Origin: Clostridia bacterium
GTDB taxonomy: Bacteria; Bacillota; Clostridia; Christensenellales; UBA3700
Assembly (NCBI GenBank): GCA_900772745.1
Contig: CAAGRV010000017.1
Coordinates: 1 to 27,327, forward strand
Reading direction: 5' to 3'
DNA length: 27,327 nucleotides
This document shows positions 1 to 7,201 of the stretch, piece after piece. Each line of letters starts with the position of its first letter. Position 1 is the stretch's first letter. Under the pieces are notes generated by a model. The model saw nothing but the letters and a program-made list of their open reading frames with translations. It had not been told where the DNA came from and searched no databases. Made by a program: the position numbers and the translations under genes.

Positions 1-108
1 ATTGTAAAGATTATATCACACCCCATATCTTTATGTCCATATTATTAAAAATTTTGACGGCGTGTTTACAATCATTTTACTTGCACACAATATAGTATAT
101 TGAAAATC

Positions 109-149
109 TTGCCAAAAGTAGATTTTCGCCGAACGTAAACTTTTGGCAA
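109..149 (+). promoter_or_regulatory. Leader hairpin before microprotein gene
   Basis: Positions 109-119 and 139-149 form a perfect 11-bp inverted repeat (TTGCCAAAAGT / ACTTTTGGCAA) around a 19-nt loop. The stem ends only 2 nt before the AAGGAG ribosome binding site at 152-157. There is no T-tract after it, so it is not a terminator. A role in mRNA stability or translation control is inferred from position only. Confidence 0.5.
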
Positions 150-162
150 CCAAGGAGAAAAT

Positions 163-309
163 ATGAAAAATACCCAAAACAAACTATCCCCAACCATTCG
201 CAACCTTATCCGCTCGACATATTCGCCACACTTCGACCCCAATGGTAGTTGGACGGGAATATGTGACGATATGGACGAGTCACCCGTCCAAGATGCCGAC
301 GATTTGTGA
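163..309 (+). CDS. 48-residue microprotein with PVQDADDL C-terminus
   Basis: A short ORF opens with ATG at 163, five nt after a strong AAGGAG site (152-157), and ends with TGA at 307-309. The product is hydrophilic, has no membrane segment or Cys pair, and carries the blocks DPNGSWTG (residues 25-32) and PVQDADDL (41-48) at its C-terminus. From memory, similar DP-GS-YTG plus PVQDADDL endings recur in small uncharacterised clostridial proteins, which together with the strong ribosome binding site argues for a real gene. Its function is not known to me. It lies 98 bp upstream of queT on the same strand, but the riboswitch between them suggests queT is controlled separately. No cofactor or nucleic-acid-binding motif is visible. 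Confidence 0.7.
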   Translation: MKNTQNKLSPTIRNLIRSTYSPHFDPNGSWTGICDDMDESPVQDADDL

Positions 310-358
310 TTGTTGTTCAATTTGGTTGCATAAAATTTGCTTTTGTGCTAAATTGTGC

Positions 359-401
359 TTGGAAGGTTTTCGGTAAACACTTCCAAATAAAAAAACCGAG
401 G
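359..401 (+). promoter_or_regulatory. Candidate class I preQ1 riboswitch controlling queT
   Basis: A 7-bp stem (359-365 with 380-386, TTGGAAG/CTTCCAA) closes a 14-nt loop. The loop bases TTCGGT (369-374) can pair with ACCGAG (395-400) in the tail as a pseudoknot of six pairs, one of them G-U. The linker between stem and pseudoknot is A-rich (387-395), as in preQ1-I aptamers. The pseudoknot overlaps the GAGG ribosome binding site (398-401), six nt before the queT ATG, so ligand binding would be expected to shut off translation. The architecture, size and downstream preQ1-transporter gene all agree; the assignment was made by eye and not by a covariance search. Confidence 0.72.
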
Positions 402-407
402 TAAAAA

Positions 408-995
408 ATGAACAATCAAAAAACAAAAATGATTGCACGTAGTGGCATCATTGCCGCACTTTATGTAGTTCTTACATTTGCTGTTCTGCCACTTGCATCT
501 GGCGCAATCCAATTCCGTCTTTCCGAAGCACTCACCCTACTCCCAATCTTTTATGTAGAATCAATCCCCGCACTTTTTGTGGGCTGTTTGTTGTCCAATA
601 TCATATCAGGTTGTGCAATCTATGACATTATTTTCGGCTCGCTGATTACATTGGTGGCGTCGCTGATGACCTATCTATGCACCAAGCATATCAAGCGTCA
701 CGCTCTCAAAGTCTTTGTCGGTGGGCTCTTCCCTACATTCCTCAATGCTTTTTTGCTCCCTGTCATTTGGTATTTTGCATACGGAGAATTGACTTATGTT
801 TATCTGGCGCATGTAGGATTTTTGGTGCTAGCACAAGGCGTGGTAATTTATGTTCTTGGTAGCTTGCTCTACTTTGCTATCATCAAGCTCCAAGCAAAGG
901 GCGTAAAAGTATTCGATAGCTACACCGCCCCCCATCACAACTCTGTGCAGGGCGACCAATCCAACGATAGCGATTCTGCACACAACGCCCACTAA
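408..995 (+). CDS. queT: QueT-family queuosine precursor transporter
   Basis: This 195-residue protein is a small integral membrane protein of the QueT family, predicted to take up queuosine precursors such as preQ1 for tRNA modification. About five hydrophobic segments span residues 8-170. The family's typical early block is present (QFRLSEALTLLPIFYVES, about 35-52), followed by a glycine-rich helix with the segment IYDIIFGSLITLVAS (about 71-85). The last 25 residues are hydrophilic and rich in His, Asp, Asn and Ser, longer than the family core needs. The ATG at 408 follows GAGG at 398-401, which is embedded in the riboswitch. A stem-loop at 1106-1131 ends the transcript. The substrate is inferred from family and riboswitch, not shown by the sequence. 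Confidence 0.85.
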   Translation: MNNQKTKMIARSGIIAALYVVLTFAVLPLASGAIQFRLSEALTLLPIFYVESIPALFVGCLLSNIISGCAIYDIIFGSLITLVASLMTYLCTKHIKRHALKVFVGGLFPTFLNAFLLPVIWYFAYGELTYVYLAHVGFLVLAQGVVIYVLGSLLYFAIIKLQAKGVKVFDSYTAPHHNSVQGDQSNDSDSAHNAH

Positions 996-1105
996 CATAT
1001 CCCCGCCACGACAACTAGCTGGTATATAATCTTGGCTAGATTTTGCATAGTATTCCACAAAATGCATTGTCACTAAGTGCAAGACTTTTCAAGTTCTCAA
1101 TCAAA

Positions 1106-1140
1106 AAGTGGTAGCTCTATTGCTACCACTTGATTTTTTT
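1106..1140. terminator. Bidirectional intrinsic terminator between convergent queT and aldo/keto reductase
   Basis: A perfect 10-bp stem (1106-1115 with 1122-1131) and 6-nt loop is followed on the plus strand by a run of seven T (1134-1140) and another T-run after one A. On the minus strand five A-complement Ts follow the stem, directly after the reductase stop codon, so it can serve both converging genes. Confidence 0.85.
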
Positions 1141-2155
1141 ATTTTTTGTCTACAAAGTATCTCTCGCCTTCGAGTATTTCGTCAATGCGTTCGAGCTCGT
1201 CTTGACTAAAACTTGTGTTGTCGAAAGCTTGGATATTTTCGAGGAGCTGACTGGCACTGCTCACTCCTACCAACACGCTGGTAACAACTGGATTGTTGGC
1301 TATCCAGCTGAGTGCCATTTGCGCCAAAGATTGACCACGCTCAAAGGCAATTTTGCTGAGCGCCATTGCTCGCTCGATTTTGCCGTCGCTGAAAATCCTG
1401 TCCATAGTAAAGCTTTTGGCTCTGCGACTGTCGAATGGAACACTGCCAAAATACTTGTCACTGAGCAAGCCTTGGGCAAGCGGACTGAACGCTATACAGC
1501 CTATGCCTCTCTCTTCCAGCACGTCACACAAGCTGACTTCGCCTCGCTCTATCCATCTGTCGAACATATTGTATCGGGCTTGGTGTATGATAAACGGCGT
1601 GCCCATTTGGTCGAATAGCTCATACATTTGGAGAGTTTTTTCGGCGTCATAGTTGGATATGCCCACATACAAAGCCTTGCCTTGTCTAACAATCAAGTCG
1701 AGTGCTCGTGCCGTTTCTTCGATAGGAGTGTTGGGATCAGGGCGGTGATGATAGAATATGTCCACATAGTCAAGTCCCATACGCTTCAAACTTTGGTCGA
1801 GTGATGCGACAAGATATTTTTTGCTACCCCAATCGCCGTAAGGACCTTCCCACATTTTGTAGCCTGCCTTGGTGGATATGACCAATTCATCTCTGTACGC
1901 CATCAAATTGTCTTTCAAGATTTTGCCAAAATTTCTCTCGGCACTGCCTGGCATTGGACCATAGTTGTTGGCAAGGTCAAAATGCGTTATGCCCTTGTCA
2001 AAAGCCGTCTTGATAATGTCCGTACAAATGTCAATATTCGCCTCGTCGCCAAAGTTTTGCCACAGTCCAACCGACAATGACGGCAACTTCAAACCGCTAT
2101 TTCCACAATAGTTGTAGGTCATATTGGCATATCTGTCATCTCTTGGAAAGCTCAT
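1139..2155 (-). CDS. Aldo/keto reductase, YghZ/GprA-like
   Basis: The 338-residue product is an AKR-superfamily NADPH-dependent reductase that closely resembles E. coli YghZ, an L-glyceraldehyde-3-phosphate reductase. Shared blocks include the N-terminal YCGNSGLKLP (16-25), FDLANNYGP (59-67), STKAGY (94-99) and GLDYVDIFYHHR (127-138). The catalytic tetrad can be read as D60, Y65, K96 and H137. The barrel is full length, ending with the usual GVSSASQLLENIQA cofactor segment. The ATG at 2155 has AGGAGG five bases upstream, overlapping the end of the radC-like gene 10 bp away, so it is the last gene of the operon. The physiological substrate is uncertain; methylglyoxal or sugar aldehydes are possible. 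Confidence 0.88.
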   Translation of the reverse strand: MSFPRDDRYANMTYNYCGNSGLKLPSLSVGLWQNFGDEANIDICTDIIKTAFDKGITHFDLANNYGPMPGSAERNFGKILKDNLMAYRDELVISTKAGYKMWEGPYGDWGSKKYLVASLDQSLKRMGLDYVDIFYHHRPDPNTPIEETARALDLIVRQGKALYVGISNYDAEKTLQMYELFDQMGTPFIIHQARYNMFDRWIERGEVSLCDVLEERGIGCIAFSPLAQGLLSDKYFGSVPFDSRRAKSFTMDRIFSDGKIERAMALSKIAFERGQSLAQMALSWIANNPVVTSVLVGVSSASQLLENIQAFDNTSFSQDELERIDEILEGERYFVDKK

Positions 2156-2165
2156 ATTCCCTCCT

Positions 2166-2894
2166 TTATTTTCTGTCAGATATTTTTTCCTCTGACATAA
2201 ATTGGTAATATTTGTCCCTAAAATCGTCTAGTTTTCCATTTTGGGCAAAGCTGTATACGTTTTCTCTCGCCACTATGATATGATCAACCAACCTTACACC
2301 CATCATTTCGAGCGACGCTGCCGCCCACTTGGTAAATTCCATATCCTTGACCGATGGCAAAGCCGTTCCGCTTGGGTGATTGTGCGTGATATAAATGTTG
2401 GGCGCGGACAAGTTGTGGCACATCATAACCATTTTGCGAGTGGCAATGCGACAATCGCTGATACCGCCTTGACCTATCTCGCTCTTTTCGATAAGGCTAC
2501 CTTTATTGTCCACCGCAAGCATATACACAGCCTCGCTGTTGAGATCGCTGAGCAATGTTTTGCAATATTCTTTTACCCTAGAATATGTCGACAAGTTTGG
2601 CTTTGGACCATATTTGCTGAGATTGTATTTCTTGAACACTCCCGGCAAGCTTACCAAAAATTCTGCCGCCTTTTGGGTCATATTGGGCACTTGCACCAAC
2701 ATTTGTGGTGTGGAGTCCAACACGCTAGACAGCGAGCCGAACTTGTTGATGAGCTCGTGCGCTATCGGATTGGTATCCTTGCGCGGTATATATGGATAAA
2801 GCAAATATTCCAACACTTCGTGTTCTTGCAAGTTGGTCACTCCCTCCGCAAGAATTCTCTCTCGCATTCTATCTCTATGATTCTCGTGTATCAT
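2166..2894 (-). CDS. radC: RadC-family JAB/MPN domain protein
   Basis: This 242-residue protein is a RadC (UPF0758) family member. The N-terminal part (about 1-95) contains helices resembling a helix-hairpin-helix region. The C-terminal part (about 100-228) is the JAB/MPN domain, with the JAMM zinc motif complete: H171-x-H173, S181 and D184 in THNHPSG...SVKD, followed by the usual LVDHIIV strand. Despite the historical name, a direct role in DNA repair is doubtful and the biochemical activity is unknown; a metal-dependent hydrolase activity is suggested by the motif only. The start overlaps the upstream P-type ATPase gene by 20 bp, indicating translational coupling. No integrase or other mobile-element gene is nearby, so this looks like a chromosomal copy. 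Confidence 0.87.
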   Translation of the reverse strand: MIHENHRDRMRERILAEGVTNLQEHEVLEYLLYPYIPRKDTNPIAHELINKFGSLSSVLDSTPQMLVQVPNMTQKAAEFLVSLPGVFKKYNLSKYGPKPNLSTYSRVKEYCKTLLSDLNSEAVYMLAVDNKGSLIEKSEIGQGGISDCRIATRKMVMMCHNLSAPNIYITHNHPSGTALPSVKDMEFTKWAAASLEMMGVRLVDHIIVARENVYSFAQNGKLDDFRDKYYQFMSEEKISDRK

Positions 2895-5397
2895 TTACAT
2901 TCTTCTTCCTTTGCAATTTTTTCAAAAACTGGTGACTGTTTTCGCTCCACTTTTCGCCGTATTTGTCGTCGAGCACACCGAACAATTTTTGCGAACATAC
3001 CGCCACAATTATTCCGCATACTGCCGCAGCTATGATATATCCATAGTGCTTGAAGTCAATGATTTCCATACCTAAGAAAAGCCTGTCAAAACACAATGTA
3101 TCCACATATATACCCACAATGCTGAGCGCAATCATCACCACTATCACACCAGTACGGAGCTTGTTGAGTGGCATAGAAATCATAATGAGTATCCCGAATC
3201 CCGCCATAGTCAACGCAAGTGTAAGCATAGAATTTTGATAATTGACCACATTGTCGACAGACTGCAAGTCAAGACTGCCGTTGATAGCGTACATAACGAA
3301 CACTGCCACAATAAGCCCCAGCGCTCCCGCAAAACTTGCCTTGACAATGTTCCGCATAAATTTGCCACTTATCCTTGAATTGTTGGGTTGGAGCGCATAG
3401 ATGAACGTCGGCGCACCTATGACGAAAAACTCGATGAGTAGCATTTTCTTGGTGTCGAACGGATAGCTTGGCACTTTGGTCGCCAATGTGATAATCGAAA
3501 AGACAAAGGTCATGAACATTACCATAATCGTCTTCATCAAGTACAACGACGAAACTTTCTCTATGTTGTTGATAACTCGTCTGCCTTCTTGCACTATGCT
3601 TGGCATAGATGAAAAATTGTTGTCGAGCAACACTATGCGAGATATGTTGCGAGCTACTTCGTTGGCTTGGGCGAATGATATTGAACAATCGCTCTCTTTG
3701 AGCGCTTGAATATCGTTGACTCCGTCGCCTATCATACCCACGACTCTGCCTCGCTCTTGCAACTTTTCCACAATCTTGCATTTTTGACTTGGAGAAACTC
3801 TGCCAAAAATGACGGTATCTTCGACGTTGTCGAGTATCGTTTGGTCATCGACCTTAGAGCAGTTGACGTATTTGTCCGCTCCCACAACGCCCGCCTTGCC
3901 AGCTATATAACTGACCGTGGCGGGGTTGTCGCCCGATATAATTTTGATATCCACGTCGTTGGCGGCGAACCAGTCAAGCGTCTGTTTTACATTGTCACGC
4001 AAGGTATCTTCTAGCCCAAAAAGCGCCAGCGGAATTGACTTGGATTTGTCGAAATTCTCGATACACCCCTTGCATTTTGCAAGCAAGATTGTTCTTTTGC
4101 CAACCGCCGAATTGGCTTTGATATACTCCTCCATCTCGCTATCTAGCTCTGCCAAATAGTCGGGAGCGCCAAGAAAATAGCTGTTTTCGCCTATGGTGAT
4201 AGAGCTACATTTGCGCAAAGAAGAAAAACTTTGCACATCCGAACAATCAAGAATTTTACAATCTTTGAAATACTCGACCAGCGCCATAGCCGTTGGCTTT
4301 TTGTCCTTGGTCCAATGATTGAGCGACAAAACAATATCGCCTATATCCAGCTCGTCTTGTCCCACTTGGTGAATATCCTCCACGCTCATTTGTCCGCTGG
4401 TAATTGTGCCCGTTTTGTCAAGTAGCAAAGTGTCCACTTGCGCCAACATTTCGATAGAATAAATGTCCTTTGGCAAAGCCCCTGTCTTGGATAGTTTTAG
4501 CACTGACGCCGCAAGCGCTGTCGAAGTCAACATAAACATACCGATAGGGAGCATGCCGAGCATTGAGCTTGCCACGTTGATGATAAGCCCACGCCAGCCG
4601 TGCGCCTCGCCCATATTCAACTTTTCTGCCAAGAATATGAAGACCGCCAACACCACGAGCGCACAACTCAATACTTTGATGATGAAGTTGAGTGTGTTGA
4701 AAATCATTGATTTTGGCTTGTTGATTTTCTTTGCTATGCGGACAATGCCCTCGATATAACAATCTTTGCCCACTCTGTCGGCTTGGCAATATGCCTCGCC
4801 CGCCACAATATTACTGCCTGCTAGGAGCTTGTCGCCTGCATTTTTGCGGATAGCTACCGATTCGCCCGTCAAAATAGACTCGTCTACCTCGATATAGCCC
4901 TCTTTTACAATGGCGTCGACTGGCACTTGTGCGCCTGCTCCCAACACGAATATATCATCTAGCACTATGTCTGAGGACGCAATTTCTGCTATCGCTCCAT
5001 CTCGCATAACCTTGACTCCCGCCGTATGTACAATGGTGAGTTTGGACACCGCTTTCTTGGCTTTTACTTCTTGGACAATGCCTATGATAATGTTGACAAA
5101 TACAATGCTGGTGGACAACGTATAATCCCACGCCCCTATGCTACACAGTAAAATTACCAACGCAATGCACACCATATTGCAAAAGTTGAACAAGTTGTCC
5201 ACCACAATTTTGAAGTAGGACTTGCTCTCTTTGCCTATGCGCAGGTTGGTCAAATGGTCTTCTTTTCTCGACTCGACTTGTGCACAAGTCAACCCCTTCA
5301 ACACGCTAGGGAAATATCTTTCAGCTTTTTTGAGTTTTTGGCTGTCTTTTTTCCTTCCCAAAAACTTTTGGAGTCGATTGTATATCTTTTCGTTCAT
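2875..5397 (-). CDS. Cation-translocating P-type ATPase, CtpE-like
   Basis: The 840-residue protein has the full P-type ATPase layout: two membrane helices (about 66-88 and 91-110), actuator domain with TGES at 177-180, helices M3-M4 (about 236-300), phosphorylation site DKTGT with Asp327, hinge GDGVND at 557-562, and a C-terminal bundle of about six helices (615-820). There is no N-terminal heavy-metal domain and no CPC motif. The M4 ion-binding segment reads MLPIGM (282-287) where related calcium-type pumps have PEGL. The overall order and the segment around the phosphorylation site resemble mycobacterial CtpE, a calcium importer, but substrate is not certain. The ATG at 5397 lies two bases after the alpha-galactosidase stop and lacks a strong ribosome binding site, so coupled translation is likely. 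Confidence 0.88.
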   Translation of the reverse strand: MNEKIYNRLQKFLGRKKDSQKLKKAERYFPSVLKGLTCAQVESRKEDHLTNLRIGKESKSYFKIVVDNLFNFCNMVCIALVILLCSIGAWDYTLSTSIVFVNIIIGIVQEVKAKKAVSKLTIVHTAGVKVMRDGAIAEIASSDIVLDDIFVLGAGAQVPVDAIVKEGYIEVDESILTGESVAIRKNAGDKLLAGSNIVAGEAYCQADRVGKDCYIEGIVRIAKKINKPKSMIFNTLNFIIKVLSCALVVLAVFIFLAEKLNMGEAHGWRGLIINVASSMLGMLPIGMFMLTSTALAASVLKLSKTGALPKDIYSIEMLAQVDTLLLDKTGTITSGQMSVEDIHQVGQDELDIGDIVLSLNHWTKDKKPTAMALVEYFKDCKILDCSDVQSFSSLRKCSSITIGENSYFLGAPDYLAELDSEMEEYIKANSAVGKRTILLAKCKGCIENFDKSKSIPLALFGLEDTLRDNVKQTLDWFAANDVDIKIISGDNPATVSYIAGKAGVVGADKYVNCSKVDDQTILDNVEDTVIFGRVSPSQKCKIVEKLQERGRVVGMIGDGVNDIQALKESDCSISFAQANEVARNISRIVLLDNNFSSMPSIVQEGRRVINNIEKVSSLYLMKTIMVMFMTFVFSIITLATKVPSYPFDTKKMLLIEFFVIGAPTFIYALQPNNSRISGKFMRNIVKASFAGALGLIVAVFVMYAINGSLDLQSVDNVVNYQNSMLTLALTMAGFGILIMISMPLNKLRTGVIVVMIALSIVGIYVDTLCFDRLFLGMEIIDFKHYGYIIAAAVCGIIVAVCSQKLFGVLDDKYGEKWSENSHQFLKKLQRKKNVNDTRES

Positions 5398-5399
5398 AA

Positions 5400-7052
5400 T
5401 CAGTTGTCTTTCAAAATTTTTCCTTTCTTCATGCAGAACTCGAACTCGTGCGGACTCTCGTCAACCGTGTATTTTATACACACGTTGTCCATTTGTTTGT
5501 CTACGCTGATGATTTTGGCTGGTTTTTGCTCCAACACACTGGCGAAAATCTCTTTGCCGTGTTGGTCATATTCTGCCACATTGTCGGACACGAACAACAC
5601 TCCCCCGCACAAGCTGTTGACTTTGGCAAGGATTTGTTTTTGTTCCACACCAAACTTCAAGTTGGTGTTGCGGGCAAAGAAAACGTCGGGATCATTGACG
5701 AACGCTCTACCGTTGAGATGTCTGCGAAAGAGCGTGTTGTTGATAGAATTTTGTGTGCTGACAATCTCTTGATTGGTGTGATAGTTGTACAATCTGGCGT
5801 GATAGGTCAAGTCGACGTCACAACCAGTACGGCACATATCCACCAAACCAAAGCTCGCACCAAGTGGCACTCCACAACCAAGTATGAGTTTGTCGCCCAC
5901 GCACTCACGCAAAAATTCCATAGTTTCGCACATGATTTGTCCACGGCTCTTACCGCCGCGAGGCACAAGGCAAGCGCTGTACAAAAAGTCAAGTTTGACC
6001 ATATCAAAGCCCCATTCGCCGACAATAGTCGAAAAAACTTGTCTTAGATATTCTCTCACTGCTGGTAGCTCTGTGTCCAATATATAAGCTCCGCCCCAAC
6101 CTACGTTGCCAAGCATTGGTTTGCCGTTTGGCTTGGTAATGAGCCAATCTGGGTGGTTGCGGACAATCTCGCTGTCCTTTTGGGCAAGCGTTGGAGCTAG
6201 CCACAATCCGGCAAGATAGCCCTTAGAATGTATTTTGTCCGCAAGGTACTTCATACCTTGTGGGAATTTGTCTTGCTTGACAGTGAGCCAATCGCCCACT
6301 TTGGACTGGTAGCCATCATCAATTTGAAAAATATTTACCTTATCGCCATAAGCCGACAAACTCTCCAAATCTCGCTCCAAAATCTCGCTGTCTATTTTAC
6401 CAAAATAGTTGTACCAACTGGTATATCCATACATTTTGGCAAGCTTTGGTTTGGGAATGTTCATCGTGGCAAAATACCTGTCGAAAACTTGGTCATATCC
6501 GCCCACATAACATACGGCATCTATGCCAACAAAGCTCTCGCCCGCTCTCAAAGAAATGCCCTCGACGTCACGAGCCAATTTGATACGATTGCGATAAGGC
6601 TCGAAACTGACGATTGTAAATCCTTGCTTTTCGCTCAACGAACCTACCAAAAGCACGCTGTCACCACGGCGAGTATAGCCATAAGTGTAGCCGTGAAATT
6701 TGCCTGAAATGTTGGTGTATTTGTAAAAAGAATAGTCGCCGAACAGCGAAGTAAATGAGTTGGCAGGGAAAAATTTGCCTAGTCCTACCAACCCTTTTTC
6801 TTTGTCGTGCACGCCATATTCTCGACTGGCTGTCCACGACTGATAGCCATTGCAAAAAATCTTGTCTTGCTCCTCGAACGAATGCTCGAAACTGACAAAA
6901 CACTCCAAAAGTGATATATCCTCACGAGCCGTCAGCACCATACTAAGTCTGCCATCTTCACTGCCGACTTGGATATCCAAATGCTTGTTGGACTTGCTTG
7001 TAATCAAAATATTGTCATCTTGTTCGTATGTAATTCTTAGTTTGTATTCCAC
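5400..7052 (-). CDS. Alpha-galactosidase-like glycoside hydrolase, GH36/melibiase clan
   Basis: The product (550 residues from the GTG at 7052) is a GH36/GH-D clan hydrolase expected to act on alpha-galactosides. It has an N-terminal beta-sandwich (about 1-195), then a TIM barrel starting at YGYTSWYNYF. Clan hallmarks are QIDDGYQ (243-249), GLWLAP (282-287), the KLD nucleophile motif (Asp355) and RTGCDVD, where Asp412 is the likely acid/base. There is no signal peptide, so it acts in the cytoplasm on imported sugar. A longer frame beginning with TTG at 7097 exists, but the promoter -10 box lies inside it, while the GTG at 7052 is preceded by AAAGGTGAG at the proper distance. It heads a four-gene operon with a P-type ATPase, RadC and a reductase. 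Confidence 0.87.
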   Translation of the reverse strand: MEYKLRITYEQDDNILITSKSNKHLDIQVGSEDGRLSMVLTAREDISLLECFVSFEHSFEEQDKIFCNGYQSWTASREYGVHDKEKGLVGLGKFFPANSFTSLFGDYSFYKYTNISGKFHGYTYGYTRRGDSVLLVGSLSEKQGFTIVSFEPYRNRIKLARDVEGISLRAGESFVGIDAVCYVGGYDQVFDRYFATMNIPKPKLAKMYGYTSWYNYFGKIDSEILERDLESLSAYGDKVNIFQIDDGYQSKVGDWLTVKQDKFPQGMKYLADKIHSKGYLAGLWLAPTLAQKDSEIVRNHPDWLITKPNGKPMLGNVGWGGAYILDTELPAVREYLRQVFSTIVGEWGFDMVKLDFLYSACLVPRGGKSRGQIMCETMEFLRECVGDKLILGCGVPLGASFGLVDMCRTGCDVDLTYHARLYNYHTNQEIVSTQNSINNTLFRRHLNGRAFVNDPDVFFARNTNLKFGVEQKQILAKVNSLCGGVLFVSDNVAEYDQHGKEIFASVLEQKPAKIISVDKQMDNVCIKYTVDESPHEFEFCMKKGKILKDN

Positions 7053-7077
7053 AAGCTCACCTTTACTTTTATTTATA

Positions 7078-7107
7078 ATTATAACATTATAATACAATAT
7101 AAGTCAA
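7078..7107 (-). promoter_or_regulatory. Promoter of the GH36-ATPase-radC-reductase operon
   Basis: On the minus strand, -35 TTGACT (7107-7102) and a perfect -10 TATAAT (7083-7078) are separated by 18 bp. Transcription would start near 7071, leaving a short leader carrying the AAAGGTGAG site before the GTG at 7052. Confidence 0.75.
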
Positions 7108-7160
7108 TAGCGTTGTGGTATTATCAACTGCCTTTTCTTTTCTCGAAAAATTGTCTTTCC

Positions 7161-7192
7161 TACAAAAAACGACCCCGCTGTGGGGTCGTTTT
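7161..7192 (-). terminator. Intrinsic terminator after the giant repeat protein gene
   Basis: An 11-bp perfect stem (7166-7176 with 7182-7192) with a 5-nt loop and a GACCCC/GGGGTC core is followed on the minus strand by a run of T. It lies 10 bp beyond the stop codon of the 1702-residue gene. Confidence 0.88.
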
Positions 7193-7201
7193 GATAGGCT
7201 T

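Noticed and set aside
1..162. Promoter for the microprotein gene
   Set aside because: Several TTGACG/TTTACA and TATAGT-like words occur, but none has proper 16-18 bp spacing, so no promoter was called.
2166..2894. RadC gene as a mark of a mobile element
   Set aside because: Such genes do occur on mobile elements, but here it is embedded by overlap in an ordinary operon with no mobility genes.
7053..7097. Upstream TTG extension of the alpha-galactosidase frame
   Set aside because: The promoter -10 box lies inside it and the internal GTG at 7052 has the only good ribosome binding site.
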